Below are positions 51,097 to 59,614 of a DNA stretch of 64,000 nt, in pieces. Each line of letters opens with the position of its first letter. The stretch's first letter is position 1. The position numbers were made by a program, and so were the translations under genes. Under the pieces are notes generated by a model. That model was not told the origin of the DNA. It saw nothing but the letters and a program-made list of their open reading frames with translations, and searched no databases. The stretch is from Spirochaetia bacterium (lineage in GTDB: Bacteria; Spirochaetota; Spirochaetia; CADAEX01), in assembly GCA_017446885.1 (NCBI GenBank), contig JAFSOR010000017.1, forward strand, positions 1-64,000, given 5' to 3'.

Positions 51097-51991
51097 AACT
51101 GTTTTCGATTTCCATGCCGACGATTATGCCGTCTCTATTTCTGCAAGTCAGGATATTATAAAGCTGGCGGGAAATGGAATTATAAACAGCATAAGCATAT
51201 TGCCCAACATGAGTGCTTTTGACCAAGCAGCTTCCATGCTCGAGGGGCTTTCGCCGCAGGTCAAGAAAAGTGTGCACCTTAATTTTATGGAAGGGCGAAG
51301 TTGTCTGCCCAAAGGGACTGTTCCCGACCTAGTGGATAATGACAGCTGTTTTAAGGTCAGCTGGGGAAGCCTTCTCCTGGCCAGCTTCAATCCTATAAAA
51401 CGTGGAAGAATCAAGAGGCAGCTTGCAGACGAGATTGTGGCACAGGTGGAAAAGTGCATTGCAGCCGGCCTTGTGGAACCGGGAGCACTGCGTCTTGATA
51501 GCCATCAGCATACTCATATGATCCCCTTGGTCAGGGATGCTCTATTTGATGCCATAGAGAGGATAGAAAGGCAGGGGAGAAAGGTTGTCTTTGTGCGAAA
51601 CACCCAGGATCCTCTTTCCATCTACTTTGGAACCAAGGGGGGCTTAAAAGAGTTTTCTTTTGCCAATATGCTTAAATGCCTTATCCTGAACTGGTTTTCC
51701 ATCGCGCTAAGACGACGGCTTAAAGAGAGGAATCTGCCCATAGGCTATCTCTGCGGCGTTTTCTACAGCGGTCATATGGATGATGAGCGGCTTAAAAAGG
51801 TGCTGCCTGCATTTGAGAAGCTTGCAATAAAAAAGAAGTGCAAAGTCGAGGTTCTTTTCCATCCAGGAAGTGTGAAAAAAGAAGAAATTACACCAGAATT
51901 CAACAAACCGGGATTTGTTAATTTCCATCTTTCCAAAAATCGCTATATAGAGTTTAATACCCTCTGTAATCTGTCAGGAGTCAGAGTATGA
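51089..51991 (+). CDS. ChbG/HpnK-family carbohydrate deacetylase
   Basis: A 300-residue YdjC-type deacetylase, which removes an acetyl group from N-acetylated sugars. FHADDYAVS (His9, Asp11, Asp12) and the LRLDSHQHTHMIPLVRDAL segment (two metal-binding histidines) match the family; VEVLFHPGS is the third conserved block. The TTG at 51089 overlaps the GtrB gene by eight bases and is preceded by GGGAAAAGAA. Its likely target is an N-acetylhexosamine in the lipid-linked glycan. The stop overlaps the barrel gene by four bases. Confidence 0.9.
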   Translation: MDKTVFDFHADDYAVSISASQDIIKLAGNGIINSISILPNMSAFDQAASMLEGLSPQVKKSVHLNFMEGRSCLPKGTVPDLVDNDSCFKVSWGSLLLASFNPIKRGRIKRQLADEIVAQVEKCIAAGLVEPGALRLDSHQHTHMIPLVRDALFDAIERIERQGRKVVFVRNTQDPLSIYFGTKGGLKEFSFANMLKCLILNWFSIALRRRLKERNLPIGYLCGVFYSGHMDDERLKKVLPAFEKLAIKKKCKVEVLFHPGSVKKEEITPEFNKPGFVNFHLSKNRYIEFNTLCNLSGVRV

Positions 51992-52998
51992 AAAAATTAT
52001 TGTTTTTAATCTTAATATTTCTTCCATGCTGTCTTTTCGCGCAGTTCACCATAAAGCCAGAGTTTGAGCTTTCCTCCAACGACGAGATGGCCAAAGAAGA
52101 CTTCTATAATCTCCACGGTACATTGCGGTTCAAATTCATGCCTACCGACGACATAGAGCTGGTGTTCAAGCCGGAGCTGGACAAGTACGAGGTGGATATA
52201 GATGAGATTTCTGCAAAATATACCTTCTTGGAGAATCATTCCCTAAAGGGTGGTAAATTCGAGAATGTTCTAACTTTAGATGATTATCTTGGCGGTTTTG
52301 ATCGCCCCTTTGCAAGGAGAAACCTTATTACCAGGGAAATAAAGGATCAGGGCTATGTAAGCCATGCTATCGGCGGTAAATACGAGTACAAGGATGAGAC
52401 CAAGGATGGCTTTGGCGGGTTTGCCCATGTAATCTACATACCATCTCAGTTTGAGCCTCAGCTTAACTGCGGTTTCTATTGGCAGGATACAAGAGAAGAA
52501 TTCTTGGTCGGGCTTTTTGCCTCCTATTATCCATTCATAAACCACGAGAATTGGGGAACCGAGCACTGTAAGTCGCACCGGGACAACTTTATAGGCGACC
52601 TGGTCTATTCTGATTACAGACATAAGATTATTTATGGCGCAGAGCTTACACTTGGCTCAAATCTGGTGAATCCTGTAGGGCATATCAATTACGATCCCGA
52701 CACCGATTATCCGGCTTTTGCTGGAGCCGACCTTCATTGCGGTATAAAGCTGGATATAACAGACTATATCCAATGGCTTCCATTGCTCCGGGGAACTATG
52801 CTTATCCCTGAGATTTCCGAAGCTAAGTGCAACGAGTTCGAGGTGCTCTTTGGCAACCAGTTCACTTATAAAGAACATGTTAAGCTCCACATTGACACTG
52901 GCCTGGGCATTGTGACCAAGTACGACACCTATGGAGATGACGACCTTAAGACCAAGTTTGACTGGAGGTGGGCTGTTTCCCTTGTCATCAAAGGCTAA
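51988..52998 (+). CDS. Outer-membrane beta-barrel protein paired with CotH, copy 1
   Basis: A 336-residue exported protein. The signal peptide (KKLLFLILIFLPCCLFA) should be cut near residue 19, giving a mature start QFTIKPEFELSS. The rest alternates polar and hydrophobic residues in strand-length pieces, with many Tyr and Phe, and ends WRWAVSLVIKG, fitting a 12- to 16-stranded porin-like barrel. It resembles the protein at 54122 in length and layout. The CotH lipoprotein gene begins within its last codons, a pairing repeated at 54122/55132. It may be a channel or a substrate of the kinase; I see no named family. Confidence 0.72.
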   Translation: MKKLLFLILIFLPCCLFAQFTIKPEFELSSNDEMAKEDFYNLHGTLRFKFMPTDDIELVFKPELDKYEVDIDEISAKYTFLENHSLKGGKFENVLTLDDYLGGFDRPFARRNLITREIKDQGYVSHAIGGKYEYKDETKDGFGGFAHVIYIPSQFEPQLNCGFYWQDTREEFLVGLFASYYPFINHENWGTEHCKSHRDNFIGDLVYSDYRHKIIYGAELTLGSNLVNPVGHINYDPDTDYPAFAGADLHCGIKLDITDYIQWLPLLRGTMLIPEISEAKCNEFEVLFGNQFTYKEHVKLHIDTGLGIVTKYDTYGDDDLKTKFDWRWAVSLVIKG

Positions 52999-54109
52999 GC
53001 TGATTCTGGCTCTATTTACAGTATGTTTACTCATATCCTGCGGCGAGTTCGGGGGATTTTCCGAATTCTCCAAAGCCGATACCGGCAGCATAACCAAGGT
53101 AGAGGCCTACTTTACAGACGAAAACCTGGCTAAGTTCTACGACAGCGTTTCCCAGCCCGAGGAAGATTATGCTCAGTGTACTGTAACAATGAGCGGAGAT
53201 AAAAAGACATATCAGGGGTGGATGAAGGTAAGGGGTTACACTTCCAGGGGCGAGCCAAAGAAAAACTTTACACTTCAAATAAAAGTTGGTAATGAAAAAG
53301 CTAAATATGCCCTTATGCATGAGGCTGGCACTTGGTTCAAGAACCGTATAGTCATGTATGCCTATGATAACTTCCGTTATAAAGGAGATTCCTTGATTGC
53401 GGCACCTGACACCAAACCTATAGCTCTTTTTGTAAATGATAATTATCTGGGTTACTATGTCAGGGTGGATATGTATGAAGAATCTCAGCTGAATAGCTAT
53501 AAAAAGGGTAGTTTATCTGAGCTTTTCAAGGTATTCTTAAAAGGATATGATGCCGACCCTCTATATGGAAATACAGAAAAAAAGTTCCCAAAGGATAAGG
53601 ATTTCTCAACTATAGAGCTTCTTCTGACAAACCTTAATCGGATGAGCAATGAGGACTGGATTGCCTGGGTTGAAAAATACATCGATGTGGATGACTTTAT
53701 CCGATATATGGTTATACATAACTTTTTCGGGGTGGAGGACACAGAAGTCCAGAACTTCTATATCTATAACTATGGCAAGCTGGTATTCCTGCCTTGGGAT
53801 AACGAGCTGGGGATGAAGCTGGAATACGACTGTTTTATGGGAAATAACAAGCTTACCAAGCGGATTCTGGCAGTACCTTCGGTAAAGGCAGCCTATATCC
53901 AGGCTATGAAGGATTTTGTAACAGATACCGATTTCCTGGCTGAGCTTAAAGCAAAAGTGAACGAATGGTATGATGAATCGTACCTTGCAATAAAAAATGA
54001 CCCAATATATTACTATACTATAGAGGATGCCCGTAAGTGCCGGGATGCTATACTCAACTTTATTGATAAACGCGGAAACAGCAACGCTTATAAAAAGCAT
54101 TTCCAATAA
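52982..54109 (+). CDS. CotH-kinase family lipoprotein 1
   Basis: A 375-residue lipoprotein of the CotH family, which phosphorylates surface proteins by an atypical kinase fold. The lipobox LLISC gives a mature CGEF start, shared with the next three paralogues. The kinase part has MKVRGYTSRGEPKKNFTLQI, NRIVMYAYDNF, NDNYLGYYVRVDMYEE, and VFLPWDNELGM with the metal-binding PWDxE. The start is a TTG at 52982, with GGAGG 13 bases upstream, overlapping the barrel gene by 17 bases. An ATG at 52931 would give a long pre-signal extension. It is the most diverged of the four. Confidence 0.83.
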   Translation: MSSKAKLILALFTVCLLISCGEFGGFSEFSKADTGSITKVEAYFTDENLAKFYDSVSQPEEDYAQCTVTMSGDKKTYQGWMKVRGYTSRGEPKKNFTLQIKVGNEKAKYALMHEAGTWFKNRIVMYAYDNFRYKGDSLIAAPDTKPIALFVNDNYLGYYVRVDMYEESQLNSYKKGSLSELFKVFLKGYDADPLYGNTEKKFPKDKDFSTIELLLTNLNRMSNEDWIAWVEKYIDVDDFIRYMVIHNFFGVEDTEVQNFYIYNYGKLVFLPWDNELGMKLEYDCFMGNNKLTKRILAVPSVKAAYIQAMKDFVTDTDFLAELKAKVNEWYDESYLAIKNDPIYYYTIEDARKCRDAILNFIDKRGNSNAYKKHFQ

Positions 54110-54121
54110 CAGGAGATATGA

Positions 54122-55147
54122 ATGAAGAAATTTTTTATCATTGTGGCATTAGTACTGCTTATTGCCGGAACCGCATTCTGCAAGCCCAAGGATTATTTTT
54201 CCTTAGATGCACAGGCCGAGTTCAAGCTGGACGATTCCGACATAACTGGCGGCAAGTACTATGTGGGTTTTCAGCTGGAAGGGGAGCTTGAGGCAAAACT
54301 CCGTTTTACCGACAGCCTTTCTGCTACTCTTGCCATCGAAATAGACCGCAAGGATGTGGATCCAGAGGAGGTTTCTGTATTCTACTGGATAGACGAGTTC
54401 CAGAGCATAAAGGGTGGTCTTTTCGACTCAAGCCTTACCCTTAACGATTTTCTTAAAAAGAAAAGCGAGCTTTTCTTTTACGATTCTCCAGGTGTAAAGT
54501 ACATAAAGGATTCTGGATTCACCAACATAGATACAGGTGTTGAGTATTCAAACCGCCATATTTTCGGGAACAAGACCCAGCTGGATGCCGCATTTTTCTT
54601 CAATTCTGGACATAATGAGTGCCAGTTCTTCCTCACTGGCTACTACAACTTCACAGAAGGTCTTGACTTCATCGCATTCACTGTATCCTATCTTCCTTAT
54701 GTTGTGCACAATGTGGCATTCGGCGGTTCTTCCGATGAATATAATTATAATAATTTCATCTTTGACCTGAAGTATTACCATAACATAGACCGCATAGTAT
54801 GGGCTTGCGAGGCAAATATAGGTACTAACTTGATAGACCCAGTGGGATATCTCCACTTCCCGGGCAAGGATGACAGCTGGTTTGCCTCTGCTGATGTGGC
54901 TTTGGGTTATAACTTCCATCTTTCTAATTTTGTCTACACCCCTGCACTTCGGGCGGGCATCCTGTGCCCCGACATCAAGTACATGGACGAGAACCGTAGG
55001 CTTGAACTTATGCTTGGAAACTGGTTCCATGGTAAATATGTGTTTGTCCATTTGGACGGCGGAATCAGGTTTGATACTTATAAGAGCGGCAGTCTTAGAA
55101 CTAAAGTAGAACCTATCTGGGGAATCAATTTTTGCGTAAAATCCTAA
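54122..55147 (+). CDS. Outer-membrane beta-barrel protein paired with CotH, copy 2
   Basis: A 341-residue exported protein with signal peptide KKFFIIVALVLLIAGTAFC, probable cleavage near residue 20, then alternating strands ending WGINFCVKS. It is related to the 51988 protein: both have YFSLDAQAEFKL or FELSSND-type first strands, a GGxFxxxLTLxDxL motif (KGGLFDSSLTLNDFL here; KGGKFENVLTLDDYL there) and NxxDPVGxxHF. AGGAG lies before the ATG. The next CotH gene starts inside its last codons. Confidence 0.72.
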   Translation: MKKFFIIVALVLLIAGTAFCKPKDYFSLDAQAEFKLDDSDITGGKYYVGFQLEGELEAKLRFTDSLSATLAIEIDRKDVDPEEVSVFYWIDEFQSIKGGLFDSSLTLNDFLKKKSELFFYDSPGVKYIKDSGFTNIDTGVEYSNRHIFGNKTQLDAAFFFNSGHNECQFFLTGYYNFTEGLDFIAFTVSYLPYVVHNVAFGGSSDEYNYNNFIFDLKYYHNIDRIVWACEANIGTNLIDPVGYLHFPGKDDSWFASADVALGYNFHLSNFVYTPALRAGILCPDIKYMDENRRLELMLGNWFHGKYVFVHLDGGIRFDTYKSGSLRTKVEPIWGINFCVKS

Positions 55148-56229
55148 GGGTATCTCTCCTCTGTCTGATTATTCTACTTTTCCTGACCTCCTGTGGTGAG
55201 TTCACAACCAAGGATGATGACCCGGCTGTCGGAGAGATCGAAAAGGTGCAAATTTATATGCACCAGGATGAGCTGCAAGGATTATATAACTCAATGGCAG
55301 AAAACTTTTATACACCCTGCATTTTAAAAAAAGATAAATGGAGGGGAGATGCTGTCATAAAGATTCGGGGAAACACATCAAGGAGAGAATATAAAAAATC
55401 TTTTGGTCTTAAAATAGACAAGAATAAATATATGTTAGAAAGAGGAGAGGAGAACGGCGGGCTATATAATCGGATAGTTATGCGTGCATATCAGCTGGCA
55501 GGAGTTCCCGCCTGTAGTATTGAGTCTGTGGGGTTGTTTTTAAATGACTCGTATCTTGGTTGTTATAATTTCATAACCTATTATCGTGAAAATATATTGA
55601 AAGGTGAATTGTACAAATGCCGCTTTCACGATTCTGAGCTGATGGTGAACAATCATCCTCTACGGGACAAAAGCAAGAAAGAATACCCCGATGATGGGGA
55701 TTTCTCGAGCCTGGAACTCTTGATAATAGCGGCCACCAAATATTCAGATTCAGACTGGAGACAATTTGTGAAAAAAAATGTGGACATAGAGGAGATTGCC
55801 TCCTACATGGTGGTTCATGATTTTTTTACCGTGGTTGACACTCGCGGTGCAAATTTCTATATCAACTATTGCGGAAAGTATCGTCTTATTCCTTGGGACA
55901 ATGAACGCTGTATGCTTAAGAACAGTTCAGCCTTTACTTTGTGCGATGATAATAAGCTTATAAGGCAGCTTGCCGCTGTGCCTGAGGTAAAAGAGGCATA
56001 TAACCGTAGGATGCAGGAACTGTTCACAGGCAGCGGTGCTACATGCATTCTGGATCAGCTCCAGAGCGAAGCAGCTGTCATGTTTGATGACCTGGCAACA
56101 GCTATGGAGAACGATCCAAAGTATTGCACATCTAAAAGTGATTTTATGAAAATAAAAGGCTATGTGCTGAACTACTTGGATAAAGATACAGGTCGTGCCG
56201 CCGAAGGAGATAAGCTGGTGCTTCACTGA
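55132..56229 (+). CDS. CotH-kinase family lipoprotein 2
   Basis: A 365-residue lipoprotein with lipobox FLTSC and mature CGEF start. VIKIRGNTSRREYKKSFGLKI, YMLERGEENGGLYNRIVMRA, LNDSYLGCYNFITYY and YRLIPWDNERCML are the CotH kinase blocks. It shares long identical pieces with CotH 3 (KYMLERGEENGGLYNRI) and with CotH 3 and 4 in the C-terminal tail, showing recent duplication. The TTG at 55132 overlaps the barrel stop by 16 bases, as in the first pair. Expected place: periplasmic face of a membrane. Confidence 0.87.
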   Translation: MRKILRVSLLCLIILLFLTSCGEFTTKDDDPAVGEIEKVQIYMHQDELQGLYNSMAENFYTPCILKKDKWRGDAVIKIRGNTSRREYKKSFGLKIDKNKYMLERGEENGGLYNRIVMRAYQLAGVPACSIESVGLFLNDSYLGCYNFITYYRENILKGELYKCRFHDSELMVNNHPLRDKSKKEYPDDGDFSSLELLIIAATKYSDSDWRQFVKKNVDIEEIASYMVVHDFFTVVDTRGANFYINYCGKYRLIPWDNERCMLKNSSAFTLCDDNKLIRQLAAVPEVKEAYNRRMQELFTGSGATCILDQLQSEAAVMFDDLATAMENDPKYCTSKSDFMKIKGYVLNYLDKDTGRAAEGDKLVLH

Positions 56230-56230
56230 T

Positions 56231-57341
56231 ATGAAAATCACTCTTCTGCGCCATATCCCTAAACCGGTCCTCCTCCTTTGTGTCTTAGCTTTTGTTGTCA
56301 GCTGCGGCGAGTTCACCACTAAGGATGATAAGGTAGATACTGGGAAAATTAAAAAAATAGAGGTCTTTTTATCTGATGAAAATCTGAGGTGTTTTTACAG
56401 TACTATGACCTTGGATACACAAGTTTCCTGCTCTGTCATTTTTGATGAATGGCATGGCGATGGAACAATAAAGGTTAGGGGCGATACATCTCGCATGTAC
56501 CCTAAAAAATCTTTTACCCTTAAAATCGATGGCAAAAAGTATATGCTGGAGCGTGGTGAGGAAAACGGGGGGCTATACAATCGTATTGCGATGCGTGCTT
56601 ACCAGTTGGCTGGTGTAACCGCCTGTGATACCGAATCAGTAGGGCTTTTCCTTAACGACGAATATTTAGGCTGCTATAACCTTATCACCTATTATGATGA
56701 GGATGAGATGGGTGGAGAGCTTTATAAATGCTATTTTGTTGAATATGATCATATGGAGAACAATCATCCGATTTATTCTCTTTCAGAGAAGAAGTTTCCA
56801 GATGATGATAATTTTATGAATATGAGCAATCTTCTTGCCGCATTAACTACTTTTTCAGATGAGAAGTGGCGGCAATTCGTACTTGAAAATGTTGATCTGG
56901 AAAAAATGGCTTCATATCTTGTGGTACATGATTTTCTTACTGTCAAGGACACATCATGTTCAAATTATTATTTATATTATAATGGCAAATATAAGCTTGT
57001 TCCCTGGGATCATGAACAATGTCTTTTGAAGGACAGAAGTAAATACCACCTATGTGATGACAATCAGCTTATAAGGCGGCTTGTAGCTGTGCCAGAGCTT
57101 AAAGCTGCATACAACAACAAGATGCAGAAATTATTCAAAGGGGGGGGGGACAGAATGTATTCTGAATCGGCTTCAGACCGAGGCCGCTGCCATGTTTGAC
57201 AACCTGGCCACCGCTATGGAAAGCGACCCTGAATATGCCACATCCCGCCAGGATTTCATGAAGATAAAGGCCTATGTCTTGAAATATCTTGATAAAAATA
57301 CAGGTCGTGCTGCCGAGGGAGATAAGCTGGTATTACATTGA
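56231..57341 (+). pseudogene. CotH-kinase family lipoprotein 3, frame broken at a ten-G tract (possibly phase-variable)
   Basis: As read, the protein stops at 57199 after 322 residues. With nine instead of ten G at 57140-57149 it continues to 57341, giving 369 residues. The restored tail (GGGTECILNRLQTEAAAMFD, then ...DKNTGRAAEGDKLVLH) matches CotH 2. The lipobox VVSC and CGEF mature start, GTIKVRGDTSRMYPKKSFTL, LNDEYLGCYNLITYYDED and YKLVPWDHEQCLL (Glu replaced by His in PWDHE) are CotH features. Only the last 60 or so residues are lost, after the catalytic motifs. Homopolymer slippage in the cell or a sequencing indel would both explain this. Confidence 0.85.
57140..57149 (+). repeat. Ten-base poly-G tract, candidate contingency site
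   Basis: Ten consecutive G within the CotH 3 gene. The in-frame count for the full protein is nine. It is by far the longest G run I see in the window. Poly-G tracts of this length vary by slippage in Treponema pallidum and Campylobacter surface genes. Confidence 0.8.
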
Positions 57342-57343
57342 GT

Positions 57344-58441
57344 ATGAGAAAATCTTTTTCCCTTATAATCCGACTGGCTCTTATTTGCTGTGTTTTTGCC
57401 AGCCTTACTGGCTGTGGCGAATTTGTCGGCTCAAATGATGACGAGGTAAGCATCGGCAAAGCACAGAAGCTGGAACTATTTCTCTCAGACGACAATATGC
57501 TGCGGCTCTACAGTTCGGTATCTACCAATGAATCCTTCTCCTGCTCTGTAATCTATGAGTCCTGGCGTGGCGAAGGAAAGATAAAAGTGCGGGGTTACAC
57601 CTCCAGGATGCACCCTAAAAAATCTTTCCAGCTTAAAGTTGATGGTAAAAAATATGTGCTGGAGCGGGGCGACGGAGTTGCCGGTATAAGCAACCGTATT
57701 GCTATGCGGGCTCATCAGCTGGCAGGGCTCCCTGCCTGCGACACCGAGACTATCGGCCTATTCCTGAATGATGAATATCTGGGCTGCTATAACCTTATCA
57801 CCTATTATGACGAGGATATCCTTGGGGGTGAGCTCTATAAATCCTATTTTGAGGATTATGACAATATGGAAAACAATCATCCCCTTCGTTCTCTGTCTGA
57901 AAAGAAGTTTCCCGAGGATGACAATTTCTCCAACCTGGAGAACCTGCTGGCCGCTGTCACCACTTTCTCCGATGCCAAGTGGGAGCAGTTTGTGCGGGAT
58001 AATGTGGATGTGGAGAAAGTGGCATCATATCTGGCAGTGCACGACTTCCTGCTGGTCAACGATACATTCAGAACTAATCTGTACATTGCATATAATAAAA
58101 AATTTTATCTTTTACCCTGGGACAACGAGTCCTGTATAGGTTATAATGAGAGTACATATAAAATAGGAGGAGACAATCAGCTGACCAAAAGGTTGGTTGC
58201 TGTCCCAGAGATAAAAGCAACTTATAACCGGCGGATGAAAGAGCTCTTCATGGATGACGGCATCCTTTCAACCCTTAAGACTGATGCAGAAAAAATGTTT
58301 GAGAGTGCCGGTACTGCCATGAAGAATGACCCGAACTATAAAGACGGGTATGGAAAATATCTGAAGGAGAAGGAAAGGTTTTTGAAATTTCTGTCCCCCA
58401 GCGGAAGAGTTTCCCGCCTGACTGATCCAGTTTTGAAATAG
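57344..58441 (+). CDS. CotH-kinase family lipoprotein 4
   Basis: A 365-residue lipoprotein with lipobox LTGC and mature CGEF start. KIKVRGYTSRMHPKKSFQLK, NRIAMRAHQLAGLPACDTE, LNDEYLGCYNLITYYDED and FYLLPWDNESCIG are the kinase blocks; ASYLAVHDFL is shared with CotH 2 and 3 but the last 80 residues differ from theirs. The ATG at 57344 lies two bases after the restored CotH 3 stop. It is followed by the DUF4956 gene with eight bases between, supporting a functional link. Confidence 0.88.
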   Translation: MRKSFSLIIRLALICCVFASLTGCGEFVGSNDDEVSIGKAQKLELFLSDDNMLRLYSSVSTNESFSCSVIYESWRGEGKIKVRGYTSRMHPKKSFQLKVDGKKYVLERGDGVAGISNRIAMRAHQLAGLPACDTETIGLFLNDEYLGCYNLITYYDEDILGGELYKSYFEDYDNMENNHPLRSLSEKKFPEDDNFSNLENLLAAVTTFSDAKWEQFVRDNVDVEKVASYLAVHDFLLVNDTFRTNLYIAYNKKFYLLPWDNESCIGYNESTYKIGGDNQLTKRLVAVPEIKATYNRRMKELFMDDGILSTLKTDAEKMFESAGTAMKNDPNYKDGYGKYLKEKERFLKFLSPSGRVSRLTDPVLK

Positions 58442-58449
58442 GAGTGAAT

Positions 58450-59124
58450 ATGGAAGTTGAAACTTTTCCTACAATAATTTTTTTGAACTGTCTTAAAGGC
58501 CTTGGACTTGCGGCGCTTCATAACTTCTGGCTTGCAGAAGTCTATAAGATTATGAACAAGTCCAAGCAGAACAACTATGTGATGATGCAGTCCATGGTGT
58601 TCATATCTGTGATTCTGGCTGGGGCTATGATGGTTATAGGCAACAACCTGGCTGTAGCATTCGGTCTTGTGGGCGCAGTATCCATAGTCAGGTTCAGGAT
58701 GAATGTTGGCAGCATAATGGATATGTCCTTCATCTTCCTTTCCATCGTGATTGGTATGGCCTGCGGTCTGGGCTTCTACTTCATTGCCACCATAATCGCG
58801 GTGTTCACCGGTGTTCTTATGCTGTGCATCCATTTCTCAAGCTTTGGAAAGAAGTTTTTCAGGAACAGTATTGAGCTGGAGATAACTATAGAGTTCCCGC
58901 GGGCTTTGCTGGAAAATATGTCTGACAGGGACGAGATAATGCGCTCCATAAGTGAGTCTGATGATCAGGAGATGACATTCCTTGAGTACAAGAGCAAGGC
59001 CGATTCCATAGAGGTCTGTTTCCGTGCAGTCTGGAAAGATATGACCCACGTGCAGAGACTTGAGAAGATTCTTAAAGAGAAGTTCCCCGGCGAAGCTATC
59101 TCAATAAAGGCTGTCAGAATTTAG
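58450..59124 (+). CDS. DUF4956-family membrane protein
   Basis: A 224-residue protein with about four helices in residues 1-125 and a cytoplasmic C-terminal domain of about 95 residues. AVAFGLVGAVSIVRFR is the core motif of DUF4956. Proteins of this family often sit in operons with CotH kinases and VTC-type polyphosphate polymerases; here the four CotH genes are present but no VTC gene. The ATG at 58450 has AGGAG seven bases upstream and is preferred to the GTG at 58444. Its 3' end overlaps the convergent YgjV gene by 11 bases. The function is unknown. Confidence 0.85.
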   Translation: MEVETFPTIIFLNCLKGLGLAALHNFWLAEVYKIMNKSKQNNYVMMQSMVFISVILAGAMMVIGNNLAVAFGLVGAVSIVRFRMNVGSIMDMSFIFLSIVIGMACGLGFYFIATIIAVFTGVLMLCIHFSSFGKKFFRNSIELEITIEFPRALLENMSDRDEIMRSISESDDQEMTFLEYKSKADSIEVCFRAVWKDMTHVQRLEKILKEKFPGEAISIKAVRI

Positions 59125-59608
59125 CTCTTATAATTCCTACTGCGCATGTGATCATCGAGGTGAAATCCACTGCTATTCCCACATAGTTCTGCAAACGGGC
59201 ATCGTATATCAGGAACATAAGCTGCATAACTGCTAAAATCACTTTGAGCAGCACTACATTTTCCGAATCCAGATACCAGGTGAAAAGGCACATTGCCATT
59301 ACCGGCAGCCAGCCATAAAGCCCTTCGGCTCCCAGCGCAGCATACAATCCCACCTGTGCTGCGATAAAAATCAGTTTCCACTTAAGCGTATATTTCCACC
59401 GGATGCACACAACATTCCGGACTATAGCCACCATGTCCACGATAAAGCCGGAGATTCCGCCCAGAATCAGCATTCCGACACCCATGAAGACTTCCTGGAG
59501 GATCTGGGCTATGAGGATATTCCGTTTTGTCCTTATAAGTCCCAGGGACACTAGAATCACTGCCCCCAGGAAGAAAACTCCGTTTCCTAAAACTATTCTA
59601 GCAGCCAT
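59114..59608 (-). CDS. YgjV-family inner-membrane protein
   Basis: A 164-residue protein with about six short helices: GVFFLGAVILVSLG, LQEVFMGVGMLILGG, IAAQVGLYAALGA and others. The length, the RNVVCIRWK region after the second helix pair and the overall pattern match the YgjV/Imp family of bacterial inner-membrane proteins, whose function is unknown. It is encoded opposite to the glycan cluster and lies six bases downstream of the threonine synthase stop, so these two form a small operon. Confidence 0.75.
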   Translation of the reverse strand: MAARIVLGNGVFFLGAVILVSLGLIRTKRNILIAQILQEVFMGVGMLILGGISGFIVDMVAIVRNVVCIRWKYTLKWKLIFIAAQVGLYAALGAEGLYGWLPVMAMCLFTWYLDSENVVLLKVILAVMQLMFLIYDARLQNYVGIAVDFTSMITCAVGIIRAKF

Positions 59609-59614
59609 GTGCCT

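Noticed and set aside
57150-57341. A separate small gene after the poly-G tract
   Set aside because: The frame continues CotH 3 exactly as in CotH 2 and has no own start or ribosome site; it is the displaced C-terminus.
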